Source: UMGS1649 sp045659265
Lineage (GTDB): Bacteria; Bacillota; Clostridia; TANB77; CAG-465
Assembly (NCBI GenBank): GCA_045659265.1
Contig: JAZOWO010000060.1
Location: 1-6,283 of the forward strand
Reading direction: 5' to 3'
DNA length: 6,283 nt
Made by a program: the position numbers and the translations under genes. This document shows, in pieces, positions 1-5,830 of this stretch (position 1 is the stretch's first letter; every line of letters starts with the position of its first letter). Below the pieces are notes generated by a model that had not been told where the DNA came from, did not search any database, and saw nothing but the letters and a program-made list of their open reading frames with translations.

Positions 1-65
1 CTTAGTCTTTCGTTTATGCGAAGCCCGGTTGTTCCGGCTCCACCATCGATAAATACCTTTGTCAT
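1..65 (-). CDS. argC: N-acetyl-gamma-glutamyl-phosphate reductase (type 2), N-terminal 21 codons only
   Basis: Read on the minus strand from the ATG at 65, the sequence gives MTKVFIDGGAGTTGLRINER followed by L, and then leaves the window. The start is typical of type 2 ArgC, whose N-terminus carries an IDG-x-AGTTGL motif. The spaced glycines G8, G11 and G14 form the GxxGxxG dinucleotide-binding turn of the Rossmann fold. From family knowledge, ArgC reduces N-acetyl-glutamyl-5-phosphate to the semialdehyde with NADPH, in the cytoplasm, in arginine biosynthesis. The start is well supported: AGAGGAA lies just upstream and a near-perfect sigma-A promoter lies 45 bp upstream. About 290 residues, including the catalytic cysteine, lie outside the window. 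The gene diverges from the dcw genes and has no functional link to them. It uses GCC, ACC, GGG, CGC and ATC codons, which are uncommon in the downstream genes, but 65 bases are too few to prove a different origin. Confidence 0.87.
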   Translation of the reverse strand, partial: MTKVFIDGGAGTTGLRINERL

Positions 66-67
66 GC

Positions 68-74
68 TTCCTCT
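68..74 (-). promoter_or_regulatory. Ribosome binding site of argC
   Basis: AGAGGAA on the minus strand, followed by GC and the ATG. The GAGG core is 4 nt from the start codon, slightly close but acceptable. It fixes the argC start, together with the lack of any other in-frame start nearby. Confidence 0.7.
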
Positions 75-109
75 TTTCACATATGTTATATATTTTTCAC
101 CATGCGGAT

Positions 110-138
110 ATTATACGCTGTAATGTGCAGAATGTCAA
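110..138 (-). promoter_or_regulatory. Sigma-A type promoter of argC
   Basis: On the minus strand, TTGACA (138-133) and TATAAT (115-110) are separated by exactly 17 bp. Both hexamers match the consensus perfectly. Transcription would start near position 103 and give a 5' leader of roughly 38 nt before the argC ATG. No extended -10 TG is present. A perfect promoter usually needs a repressor, and ArgR would be the expected one for argC; possible ArgR-like sequences are discussed under findings. This promoter points away from the dcw genes and cannot drive them. Confidence 0.82.
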
Positions 139-168
139 TAGCTAAAATGCATAAAACTACAAACATAT

Positions 169-193
169 TGTAATAAAATACGCAAATATTACA
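169..193. repeat. Short inverted repeat upstream of the argC promoter
   Basis: TGTAATA (169-175) and TATTACA (187-193) are perfect 7-bp inverted arms around an 11-nt centre. The repeat lies upstream of the argC -35 box, centred about 78 bp before the predicted transcription start. It could be an operator for a dimeric regulator. It is not a terminator, because it has no GC-rich stem and no T-run. In AT-rich DNA such an arm can arise by chance. Confidence 0.3.
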
Positions 194-213
194 CAAACAA
201 TGAATAAACGTAA

Positions 214-810
214 AAATATACAGTATATAATGCAGTAGCAGCAGTAGCAGCTTGTAGCATGCTAGGTGCTCAAATGCAAGATGTACTTGTAGGACTTTCT
301 ACGGTAAAAGTTCCAGGTAGAAGTGAAACGGTAGATATTAACAAAACATTTGCTGTTTTAATAGATTATGCACATAATCCATCAAGTTTAGAAGCAATAC
401 TTGTAAATACTAAAAAGTATATTAAAGGTAGAGTAATACTTGTATTTGGATGCGGCGGAAACAGAGATAAAGAAAAAAGAAAAGAGATGGGAAAACTTGC
501 AGGAACATATGCAGATTTCACTATCATAACTACAGATAACCCAAGAGATGAAAAGCCAGAAACTATAGCAAAAGAGATAGAAGCTGGACTTAAAGAAACA
601 AGAGGATTATCTAAAGTAATAATAAACAGAAAAGATGCCATTGAATTTGCAATGAGAATTGCATGGGCAAATGACACAGTAATTCTTGCCGGTAAAGGTC
701 ATGAAACATATCAAGAACTTGCAAACGGTAAGAAGATACATTTTGACGAAAGAGAAATCGTTAAAAAGGCAGCAGAAAAGATGCCTGGTAAAAACGAAGT
801 AAAATATTAA
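214..810 (+). pseudogene. murE: UDP-MurNAc-tripeptide synthetase MurE, C-terminal domain only (5' truncated)
   Basis: MurE adds meso-diaminopimelate to UDP-MurNAc-L-Ala-D-Glu using ATP, in the cytoplasm. Only the C-terminal part is present. MurE-like sequence begins KYTVYNAVAAVAACSMLG at 214, the usual end of the ATPase domain, directly after an in-frame TAA at 211-213. The first possible start is the ATG at 259, giving 183 residues. Counting from it, the visible motifs are PGR (19-21), DYAHNP (36-41), FGCGGNRDKEKR (63-74), DNPRDE (93-98), AGKGHE (144-149) and HFDERE (161-166). DNPR is the signature for meso-DAP rather than lysine. Whole MurE is about 480-500 residues, so the uridine-binding domain and the P-loop/carbamylated-lysine ATPase domain (about 300 residues) are missing and the piece cannot be an active ligase. 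No Shine-Dalgarno sequence precedes 259, and homology extends upstream of it, so that ATG is internal to the original gene. The remaining frame is intact up to TAA at 808. This may be a genuine truncation or an assembly join. mraY follows after 23 nt. Confidence 0.85.
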
Positions 811-833
811 TTAAGACATTTGGAGGATAAAAC

Positions 834-1784
834 ATGAATATACCATTAACTTTACTTTTATCAGGAGGAATTTCATTTGTAGTAACAGTTATTTTAAGTT
901 TAATAATAATACCATATTTAAGAAAACTTAAAATTGGGCAAGTGGTTCGTACTGATGGACCAGAAGAACATTTGAAAAAATCTGGAACACCTACAATGGG
1001 TGGAATAATGATGTTAATTGCAATGATAGGAATTCTTGCTATCTTTGCATTTAAATATCCTGTGTTATTACTTGCTATAGTTCTAATTCTAGGATATGGA
1101 ATAGTTGGATTTATAGACGATAGAAAAAAATTAGTAGAAAAGAGTAGCGATGGAATAAGCGCAAAAATGAAGATGATACTTCTATTTGTATTCTCAGTAG
1201 CATTCCTTGTATTATACATGGTATTTTTAGATTGGGGTACAGGAACAAATATACCATTCTTAGACTTTGCTGGAGTTTTTGTTGTATTTACTATGCTAGT
1301 AATGCTTGGAACAAGTAATGCAATAAATATAACAGATGGTCTTGATGGTCTAGCATCAGGTGTAAGTGCAATAATAATGACATTCTTTACAGCAGTAGCA
1401 ATAAAAAGAGGAGACTATGCAATGGTGGTACTTGGAGCTACAACTGTAGGAACAACATTAGGATTTTTAGTATTTAATGTAAAACCTGCAAAGGTATTTA
1501 TGGGAGATACAGGTTCTCTTGCATTAGGCGCTGCAATAGCTGCTATAGCAATACTTATGAAAATGCCAATGTATCTATTGTTGGTTGCACTAATACCAGT
1601 ATTAGAAACATTATCTACAGCACTTCAAGTTATATACTTTAAGGCTACAAAAGGTAAAAGATTATTTAAGATGGCTCCGCTACATCACCATTTAGAATTA
1701 AGCGGATTAAAAGAAACAACAATAGTAATTCTATTCTGGGGAATAACAGCAGTATTATCTTTAATAGGATTTATATTAGTATAG
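834..1784 (+). CDS. mraY: Phospho-N-acetylmuramoyl-pentapeptide-transferase MraY
   Basis: MraY transfers phospho-MurNAc-pentapeptide from UDP to undecaprenyl phosphate, forming lipid I at the inner face of the membrane. The 316 residues are at the short end of the family's 320-360 but complete. Motifs in order: DGPEEHLKKSGTPTMGG (41-57), the DDRKK magnesium motif (95-99), SNAINITDGLDGL (161-173), FMGDTGSLALG (222-232) and the APLHHHLE loop (281-288, histidines 284-286). By comparison with the family, the key acidic residues are D95, D96 and D225. Hydrophobic stretches along the whole chain fit the usual ten membrane helices. The start is set by TGGAGG at 821-826, 7 nt before the ATG. The gene sits between the murE remnant and ftsW (22-nt gap), in the lipid-linked part of the pathway. 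No key residue is missing. The stop is TAG. Confidence 0.98.
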   Translation: MNIPLTLLLSGGISFVVTVILSLIIIPYLRKLKIGQVVRTDGPEEHLKKSGTPTMGGIMMLIAMIGILAIFAFKYPVLLLAIVLILGYGIVGFIDDRKKLVEKSSDGISAKMKMILLFVFSVAFLVLYMVFLDWGTGTNIPFLDFAGVFVVFTMLVMLGTSNAINITDGLDGLASGVSAIIMTFFTAVAIKRGDYAMVVLGATTVGTTLGFLVFNVKPAKVFMGDTGSLALGAAIAAIAILMKMPMYLLLVALIPVLETLSTALQVIYFKATKGKRLFKMAPLHHHLELSGLKETTIVILFWGITAVLSLIGFILV

Positions 1785-1806
1785 ATTAGAAAATAGGAGG
1801 AAGAGC

Positions 1807-2931
1807 ATGGCTAAAATAATAGAAAAATTAAAAGCGCTTAAAGACTGGAAATTAGTAGATTTCCCGTTCCTTTTCACGCTTTTAGTGCTTCTATCTATAG
1901 GCCTTATTGCTCTTTCTTCTGCTAGTTCATATTATGCCTTAACGGAAACAGGCGATAGCATGTATTACCTAAAAAGACAATTGGGTTTTGCAGCTTTTGG
2001 TTTAGTTGTTATGGCATTTGTTATGACATGGGAAAAGAAAAATTATAAAAGATTTAGCTATCTTGCGTTTATAATTGCAGGTATATTTATGGCACTTGTG
2101 GAAGTACCAGGTTTAGGTGTTACTGTAAAGGGCGCAAAACGTTGGCTAAATTTAGGCTTTACATTCCAACCATCTGAGGTATTAAAGTTAGGATTAATAA
2201 TGGCGCTAGCAAGATATATTTCAGAAAACCAAAATAAAATGAAAAGCTTTAAGGGGTATTTTGCTCCTTTAGGAATGTTGATTGGTGCAATAGTTTTTAC
2301 ATATCTACAATCTCACATGAGTGCTATGATTGTTATGTGTGTAATTTTTGGAATAATGATGCTATGTAGTGGTCTTAAGATAAATTGGAAAATAGTTGGA
2401 CCAATAATTGTAATAGGTATAATTGGAGTAGGAGCCTTCTTCTTAACAGAGGATTACAGAAGAGAAAGAATATTCTCGTACTTAAATCCTGATGTAGATA
2501 TAACAGGTAGTAACTGGCAACCTACACAAAGTCTTTATGCAATAGGTTCTGGTGGACTTTTTGGTAAAGGGTTAGGTCAAAGTAGACAAAAATATCTATG
2601 GCTTCCTGAAGCGCAAAATGACTTTGTATTTTCTGTATATGCAGAAGAATTTGGGTTTGTAGGATCGCTTGTAGTAATTATACTTTTTGCGGGATTAATA
2701 TATAGAGGAGTGTCAATAGGATTAAATTCTAAAGATATGTATGGAATGCTTGTTACACTCGGTATAATTGGAATGTTTGCATTCCAGATAATAGTAAATA
2801 TAGCGGTTGTAACAAAGACAATGCCAACAACAGGTATGCCGCTTCCATTCTTTAGTTCGGGTGGTACATCACTTGTAATAAATTTAATAGCAATGGGAAT
2901 AGTACTTGGAATATCTAAGGAAAACAAATAA
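1807..2931 (+). CDS. ftsW: SEDS-family septal peptidoglycan polymerase FtsW (SpoVE-like possible)
   Basis: SEDS proteins polymerise lipid II into glycan strands at the outer face of the membrane, paired with a class B PBP. The 374 residues match the usual length and contain about ten membrane segments. Motifs: GAKRWLNLGFTFQPSE (109-124), the extracellular loop GSGGLFGKGLGQSRQKYLWLPEAQNDF (starting at 247) and TTGMPLPFFSSGGTS (341-355). D272 in the NDF triplet aligns with the aspartate needed for polymerase activity in FtsW and RodA, followed by EE at 280-281. FtsW is preferred over RodA because of the dcw position between mraY and murG, where Bacillus has spoVE. A sporulation-specific role cannot be told from the sequence. 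Two departures from the family pattern are LQSHMSAMIV (167-176) in place of LQPDLGT, and FSSGGTS in place of the common SYGGTS. The start is set by AGGAGG at 1795-1800, 6 nt before the ATG. murG follows after 14 nt. Confidence 0.93.
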   Translation: MAKIIEKLKALKDWKLVDFPFLFTLLVLLSIGLIALSSASSYYALTETGDSMYYLKRQLGFAAFGLVVMAFVMTWEKKNYKRFSYLAFIIAGIFMALVEVPGLGVTVKGAKRWLNLGFTFQPSEVLKLGLIMALARYISENQNKMKSFKGYFAPLGMLIGAIVFTYLQSHMSAMIVMCVIFGIMMLCSGLKINWKIVGPIIVIGIIGVGAFFLTEDYRRERIFSYLNPDVDITGSNWQPTQSLYAIGSGGLFGKGLGQSRQKYLWLPEAQNDFVFSVYAEEFGFVGSLVVIILFAGLIYRGVSIGLNSKDMYGMLVTLGIIGMFAFQIIVNIAVVTKTMPTTGMPLPFFSSGGTSLVINLIAMGIVLGISKENK

Positions 2932-2945
2932 GGTAAGGTGGAAAA

Positions 2946-4058
2946 ATGAGAGCAATAATAGCATGTGCTGGTAGTGGTGGACACATTAATCCAGGAATAG
3001 CAATAGCAAATGAAATACTAAAGAGAGAACCAGATAGTAAAATAATATTTGTTGGTACTAAAACAGGTATGGAAAATGATTTGGTAAAGAAAGCTGGCTT
3101 TGAACTTGCGCATATACGTGCTGGAAGATTCCATAGAAGACTTACTTGGTATAATGTAAGAAATATGGCAAATGCTTTTTTAGGAATATTTGATGCAGAA
3201 AAACTTGTTAAGAAGTTTAAACCAGATATAGTTATAGGTACAGGTGGGTTTATATGCGTGCCTATGATGAAAGCTGCAAAGAAAAAACATATACCATATG
3301 TGTTGCATGAAAGTAACGCGTTCCCTGGATTGTCTGTAAAATTAGTTGCAAAGGATGCAGCAAAAATATTACTTGGATTTGAAGATACTAAACAAAGACT
3401 AGATTCAAAAGTAAATTCTGTATATACAGGAACACCTGCTAAATTTGATATGAATCATATGATGCAATTAAATAAAGAAGCTTGTAAAAAGGAACTAGGA
3501 TTAGATAAAGAAACTATCGGAGATAGAAAAGTAATATTTGTAACCGGTGGAAGCCAAGGAGCAAAAAGATTTAATGAAGTAATTATTAATATGGTAAGAG
3601 AATATAAACCAAAAGATTTGTATTTTGTAATTGCTGTAGGTAAAGATAATTATGAATTAGCAAATTCTATGTTAAATGCAGAAGATAGTGAGTATATAAA
3701 AATAGAGAAGTTTATATATGAAATGGATAAGATGTATAAAGCATCAGACTTATTAATTACTCGTGCAGGAGCATTAACAATAACAGAACTTAGTATAGTA
3801 AGAAGACCAGCAATACTTATTCCACTTCCGACAGCAGCAGAGAATCATCAATTCTTTAATGCTAAAGCTATGGAAAATGCGGGTGCAGGTATACTAATAG
3901 AAGAGAATGTATTGAATGAAACCGTTTTATATGATAAAATAAAAAATGTAATATATGACAACAATGTGCTTGAAACTATGGGGGAAAATGCAGCTAAATT
4001 GTATAAACCAGATGTTGAAGGTAAAATTTATGAAGAAATAAAAGAAATTGTTGGCTAG
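2946..4058 (+). CDS. murG: UDP-GlcNAc:lipid I N-acetylglucosaminyltransferase MurG
   Basis: MurG adds GlcNAc from UDP-GlcNAc to lipid I, making lipid II on the cytoplasmic face of the membrane. It is a GT-B enzyme of GT28 type, and its 370 residues are normal for the family. The N-terminal domain has the glycine loop GSGGHINPG (9-17, usually GGTGGHxxP), GTGGF (98-102) and HESNAFPG (121-128, usually HEQNxxPG). The C-terminal UDP-GlcNAc domain has TGGSQGAKRFNE (200-211), TRAGALTITEL (272-282, with the conserved glutamate E281 that contacts the sugar nucleotide) and LIPLPTAAENHQFFNA (291-306). No signal peptide or membrane helix is expected; MurG binds the membrane peripherally. AAGGTGG at 2935-2941 lies 4 nt before the ATG, a little close. 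The TAG stop at 4056-4058 overlaps the ribosome binding site of ftsQ, suggesting coupled translation. Confidence 0.97.
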   Translation: MRAIIACAGSGGHINPGIAIANEILKREPDSKIIFVGTKTGMENDLVKKAGFELAHIRAGRFHRRLTWYNVRNMANAFLGIFDAEKLVKKFKPDIVIGTGGFICVPMMKAAKKKHIPYVLHESNAFPGLSVKLVAKDAAKILLGFEDTKQRLDSKVNSVYTGTPAKFDMNHMMQLNKEACKKELGLDKETIGDRKVIFVTGGSQGAKRFNEVIINMVREYKPKDLYFVIAVGKDNYELANSMLNAEDSEYIKIEKFIYEMDKMYKASDLLITRAGALTITELSIVRRPAILIPLPTAAENHQFFNAKAMENAGAGILIEENVLNETVLYDKIKNVIYDNNVLETMGENAAKLYKPDVEGKIYEEIKEIVG

Positions 4059-4061
4059 GAG
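4057..4061 (+). promoter_or_regulatory. Ribosome binding site of ftsQ overlapping the murG stop
   Basis: AGGAG begins inside the murG TAG stop codon and lies 5 nt before the GTG at 4067. It supports GTG rather than a later ATG as the ftsQ start. A ribosome ending murG would already stand on this site. Confidence 0.75.
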
Positions 4062-4066
4062 AAAAC

Positions 4067-4894
4067 GTGAGAAAAGAAGAAAATAGAACGGAATCAGTTG
4101 AAAAAAATAAAAAAATAAATAAAACCGTTTCTAAAAAGAACAAAGGAAAGCTTAAGAGAAAAATATTAAGAGGACTAGTTTATCTAGTGCTTATAATATT
4201 TGCGCTTTCTTTGTTCTTTTTGTTAGGCTTTGGAATATACAAGCTATATACGGCAAGTAGATATAATATTGGCGTAGTTAATGTAGAGGGAAATGTAAAA
4301 TATACAGTAGAAGAGATTAAGGAACTAGCTAACATTACATTAGGGACAAACATTAATAAGCTTAAAACTAATAAAATAGAAAAACTAGTAGAAGGATTGT
4401 CATATGTAAGAGATGCGAAAGTATTGCGTAAGTATCCAGAAACAGTAATAATAAAAGTAGAAGAATATGAATCAAGTTTTGTTGCGCTTAATAAGGAAAC
4501 AAACGAATATATTAGACTAACAGATAAAGGTGTAATATTAGAAAAATGTAATTTAGAAGATGTAACAGAGAAGGAATTGTTGCTATTTGGAATACATTTT
4601 GACGATAATTTAGGTGAAAAAATAGTTGAACTAGAGCAAAAGAAATTACAAACACTTATAGCTATGATGGATAAATACGCTAAAGAAAATATATCTAAAA
4701 AAATAACAAGCGTAGAATTTAATGAAGGAGATATTATTCTAACATTAGATTATGATATAGATGTTGTAATGAATACAAATGATGTTGAGTACAAGCTTAA
4801 TTTATTAAAAAGTATATTAGATGAAATAAATGGCAAGGTTGGAACTATAGATATGACAATAGAGAATCCAATATTTGCCGAAAGCATAAAATAG
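4067..4894 (+). CDS. ftsQ: Cell division protein FtsQ/DivIB
   Basis: FtsQ (DivIB in Gram-positives) is a bitopic membrane protein that forms a complex with FtsL and FtsB/DivIC and controls septal synthesis by FtsW and its PBP. Of the 275 residues, 1-36 are highly basic and cytoplasmic, about 37-61 form one membrane helix (GLVYLVLIIFALSLFFLLGF and onward), and the rest is extracytoplasmic. A POTRA domain spans about 66-135: YNIGVVNVEGNVKYTVEEIK, then VRDAKVLRKYPETVIIKVEE (114-133), which closely fits the family pattern. The beta domain follows, with YIRLTDKGVILEK (148-160). The start codon is GTG, supported by the overlapping ribosome binding site; the next in-frame ATG is at residue 200. The position after murG matches divIB in Bacillus, except that murB is absent here. 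The C-terminus is short and lacks a long charged tail. The TAG stop overlaps the next ribosome binding site. The alternative symbol is divIB. Confidence 0.91.
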   Translation: MRKEENRTESVEKNKKINKTVSKKNKGKLKRKILRGLVYLVLIIFALSLFFLLGFGIYKLYTASRYNIGVVNVEGNVKYTVEEIKELANITLGTNINKLKTNKIEKLVEGLSYVRDAKVLRKYPETVIIKVEEYESSFVALNKETNEYIRLTDKGVILEKCNLEDVTEKELLLFGIHFDDNLGEKIVELEQKKLQTLIAMMDKYAKENISKKITSVEFNEGDIILTLDYDIDVVMNTNDVEYKLNLLKSILDEINGKVGTIDMTIENPIFAESIK

Positions 4895-4898
4895 GAGG
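4893..4898 (+). promoter_or_regulatory. Ribosome binding site of the DUF881 gene overlapping the ftsQ stop
   Basis: A perfect AGGAGG starts at the second base of the ftsQ TAG stop and lies 5 nt before the ATG at 4904. It confirms that the long N-terminal extension of the DUF881 protein is translated. Confidence 0.8.
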
Positions 4899-4903
4899 AA
4901 AAA

Positions 4904-5821
4904 ATGGAGAAAAAACAAACAAAACCTGTAGTAAAAGAAAAGAAAGTAACTATAGACATAACAAAAAAAGAGCCAATAGATAAAGTTAAAAAAATAGCTA
5001 AAGAAAATTCTACAGTTGTTATGGGAAAGGTTGCTGAAAGTTTTAAAGAACAAGGCTCAAAAAACATTAGAGTATCAAAAAAAGAAAAAATAGAAAGAAC
5101 AAGAGAATTAATGAAAAAATATAATGTTACTTCAGTTGTTATGATATCTTTAGTATTATTCATTTGTTCCTTCATAATAGCAGCACAACTTAATACTGTT
5201 GGAAATACAGATATAGTAACACAAGGAATGAGAGAAGCTGAACTTTTAACAGAACTTCAAAAAGCAAACAACAAATATGAAGAGTTAAAAGAAGAATATG
5301 AAAAAAGTCAAATAATAGTTGATGAGTATAGAGCAGATGAATCAAGTAACGACCTTTTAATATCTTCGATGACAACTTTACTTGAAAGAGCAGAAATATT
5401 AGCAGGTCTTGTAAAAGTAAAAGGACAAGGGGTTGTAATAACGCTTGCAGATAGCATGGATACAAATATACCAGTTGAAGCAGGACTTGTTCATGATACT
5501 GACCTTATGGCAATAGTAAATGAATTAAGAGCAGCAGGCGCAGAAGCAATAAGTGTTAACGGACAAAGAATAATATCTACAACTGCAATAAGATGTGTAG
5601 GACCAACAATACAAATTAACGAAGTTAAGGTTGCATCACCGTTCCATATTAAAGCAATTGGAGATGCGAAATATTTAGAAAGTGCACTTAATATTAAAAA
5701 TGGTATAGTAGACAATTTCAAAGTATATGGAATTAATGTTGAAGTAAAGACAGATAACAATATAACGATAGACAAATACGATAATACATTAACATTAAAA
5801 TATGCTAGTGAAGTGAAATAG
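4904..5821 (+). CDS. DUF881 family membrane protein (YlxW/YlxX-like) of the dcw cluster
   Basis: This family is conserved beside ftsQ/divIB and sbp in Gram-positive bacteria; its role is not established, though context suggests a part in division or envelope growth. The 305 residues are arranged as a Lys/Glu-rich cytoplasmic region (1-73), one membrane helix (about 74-96, VTSVVMISLVLFICSFIIAA), a probable coiled coil (about 111-142, with LTELQKANNKYEELKEEYEK) and the DUF881 domain (about 157-291). The domain shows VKGQGVVITLADS (172-184), VHDTDLMAIVNELRAAGAEA (196-215), ISVNGQRI (216-223), the T-x-I-x-C-x-G pattern at 227-233 (TAIRCVG) and SPFHIKAIG (245-253). The extracytoplasmic domain resembles the Bacillus YlxW and YlxX proteins. 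Bacillus has two such genes in a row; here there is one. Many relatives are about 230-250 residues, and the extra length lies in the cytoplasmic part. The ATG is fixed by AGGAGG 5 nt upstream. Confidence 0.9.
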   Translation: MEKKQTKPVVKEKKVTIDITKKEPIDKVKKIAKENSTVVMGKVAESFKEQGSKNIRVSKKEKIERTRELMKKYNVTSVVMISLVLFICSFIIAAQLNTVGNTDIVTQGMREAELLTELQKANNKYEELKEEYEKSQIIVDEYRADESSNDLLISSMTTLLERAEILAGLVKVKGQGVVITLADSMDTNIPVEAGLVHDTDLMAIVNELRAAGAEAISVNGQRIISTTAIRCVGPTIQINEVKVASPFHIKAIGDAKYLESALNIKNGIVDNFKVYGINVEVKTDNNITIDKYDNTLTLKYASEVK

Positions 5822-5825
5822 GAGG
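5820..5825 (+). promoter_or_regulatory. Ribosome binding site of sbp overlapping the DUF881 stop
   Basis: A perfect AGGAGG starts at the second base of the TAG stop of the DUF881 gene and lies 5 nt before the ATG at 5831. It is the same arrangement as at the two preceding junctions. Confidence 0.8.
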
Positions 5826-5830
5826 TAAAT

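Noticed and set aside
366..677. Minus-strand open frame of 103 codons opposite murE
   Set aside because: Shadow of the real MurE frame: it lies wholly inside clear MurE motifs and resembles no protein family known to me.
761..1219. Minus-strand open frame of 152 codons across the murE end and mraY
   Set aside because: Antisense to well-supported MraY motifs; the hydrophobic look is a by-product of the AT-rich membrane protein on the other strand.
2577..2984. Minus-strand open frame of 135 codons opposite ftsW and the murG start
   Set aside because: It overlaps the catalytic loop of FtsW and the glycine loop of MurG and has no family resemblance.
4750..5175. Two overlapping minus-strand open frames opposite ftsQ and the DUF881 gene
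   Set aside because: Phe/Ser-rich translations are the complement of Lys/Glu-rich coding sequence; both are shadows.
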